Below, piece by piece: positions 63,295-64,000 of a stretch of 64,000 nt of DNA (positions within the stretch are counted from its first letter, which is position 1; every line of letters starts with the position of its first letter). This DNA comes from Paralithodes platypus (taxonomy: Eukaryota > Arthropoda > Malacostraca > Decapoda > Lithodidae): NCBI GenBank assembly GCA_032716605.1, contig CM064509.1:38970924-39034923 (forward strand), written 5' to 3'. Below the pieces are notes generated by a model. The model saw only the letters and a list, made by a program, of their open reading frames with translations. It was not told the DNA's origin and made no database searches. The position numbers and the translations under genes were made by a program.

Positions 63295-64000
63295 TGCGGA
63301 AGAGACAGTGCATTTATCCATGTTTATGGGTTATGCTGGTGAGGATGACAAGCACAGGGGAAAGTTGCAGAAGCGTGTTGATGAAGCTAAGGGTTGTGCT
63401 GTACTGGATACTGGATGTTCTACAACTGTGTGTGGATCGGAATGGATTGAAAATTACATTAATGAGTTAAGTGATTATGAAAAGGCTCAAATTACCGAAG
63501 GCACTTTAACTTTGACTTTTACATTTGCGGATGGAGCCACAGTGCCATCGATGAAGCGAGTGACCTTACCATGCCAGGTGGGCGATGTGCGTGCGACTGT
63601 CGTGACGGATGTGGTAGAGTGTAACGTTCCTTTGCTTTAGAGTAAAAGGTCAATGAAAAAGGCGAAAATGGTGTTGGATTTTGAGACGGACATGGTGAGA
63701 GTTTGTGGACAAGACATTCGTTTGGAGTCTACGTCATCGGGACACTATATGTTGCCCATTTCGTTGTGACTGGGCCAGAAATCCGGGAGTATGGTTACAC
63801 TGGCATCATTAGAAACCGGTGGAAAAGGAACTGCACTGAAGCTTCATAGACAGTTTGGTCACCCTACGTCGGCTAAGCTATTGAAACTTGTGAAGGATGC
63901 GGGAATTAACAATGCTGACTTGGAACGGTCAATAAGTGAAGTGTCTGGAAACTGTGAAGTTTGTTGCAAATTCAAGAAGGTTAGGCCTCATCCTGTGGTG
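63292..64000 (+). pseudogene. Start of copia-like pol: protease and pre-integrase zinc domain
   Basis: A protease-like segment reads GCAVLDTGCSTTVCGSEWIE (catalytic DTG near 63405). A stop at 63638-63640 interrupts it. The frame continues with MKKAKMVLDFETDMVRVCG and, after another stop near 63767, LHRQFGHPTSAKLLKLVKDA and CEVCCKFKKVRPHPVV, a His-His-Cys-Cys zinc-binding domain before the integrase core. The window ends here. Two stops suggest an inactive copy. Confidence 0.8.

Noticed and set aside
39619..64000. Upstream CRBN exons on the minus strand
   Set aside because: I looked for Lon-domain coding sense and found none; all recognisable minus-strand coding here belongs to LINEs.

Overview
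The window is eukaryotic nuclear DNA. It is almost entirely transposable elements, and only one host gene can be recognised: the last three coding exons of cereblon (CRBN) on the minus strand (39484-39618, 31748-31941, 26270-26441). Their splice sites and reading phases agree, and the two introns (7.5 kb and 5.3 kb) are packed with transposons. CRBN, the mix of CR1-, I-, RTE- and Jockey-type LINEs, Tigger/pogo and TTAA-flanked DNA elements, and short SINEs all point to an invertebrate animal. A decapod crustacean or other arthropod is my best guess, held weakly. Element names below (I-1, CR1-2, ZF-LINE, MITE A to L, repeats X and Z) are local labels, not database names.

Layout. 1-600: 3' end of a LINE with a finger-bearing RT (ZF-LINE). 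687-7480: a full-length but frameshifted I-type LINE with a 12-bp target duplication. 7481-10500: low-information DNA and a long direct repeat. 10500-18120: SINEs, poly(A) repeat X, LINE pieces, and a deep nest of TTAA-flanked MITEs inside an ISL2EU-like element. 18180-25130: Tigger-like and Harbinger-like MITEs, tandem arrays (5, 26, 31 and 45 bp) and LINE fragments. 25590-39618: the CRBN exons, with an intact Tigger transposon (28047-30692), a nearly complete ZF-LINE (34147-37605) and a scrambled Jockey-like LINE. 40351-52433: two CR1 elements, one of which carries at least eight later insertions. A 2.1-kb inversion has cut both CR1 copies and a Tigger-like element. 53226-60858: a second, decayed I-type LINE. 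62232-64000: 5' LTR, primer-binding site, gag and the start of pol of a copia-like LTR element, cut by the window end.

How the parts relate. Many insertions can be read exactly because the interrupted element is coding or has an uninterrupted copy in the same window. Excising the MITE and keeping one TTAA restores the host sequence at 27187, 15898, 15946, 44258, 44697, 46748, 47827 and 51062. This supports piggyBac-like (TTAA) integration, although no piggyBac transposase is visible here. The Tigger element carries its own intact transposase, perfect 24-bp terminal inverted repeats and TA duplications, and is the only element in the window that looks potentially autonomous. One SINE shares its 3' end with the RTE LINE it sits in, which suggests a LINE/SINE partnership. 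A second SINE family with an (AAC)n tail has at least eight copies, some only 38 to 52 bp long yet flanked by target duplications.
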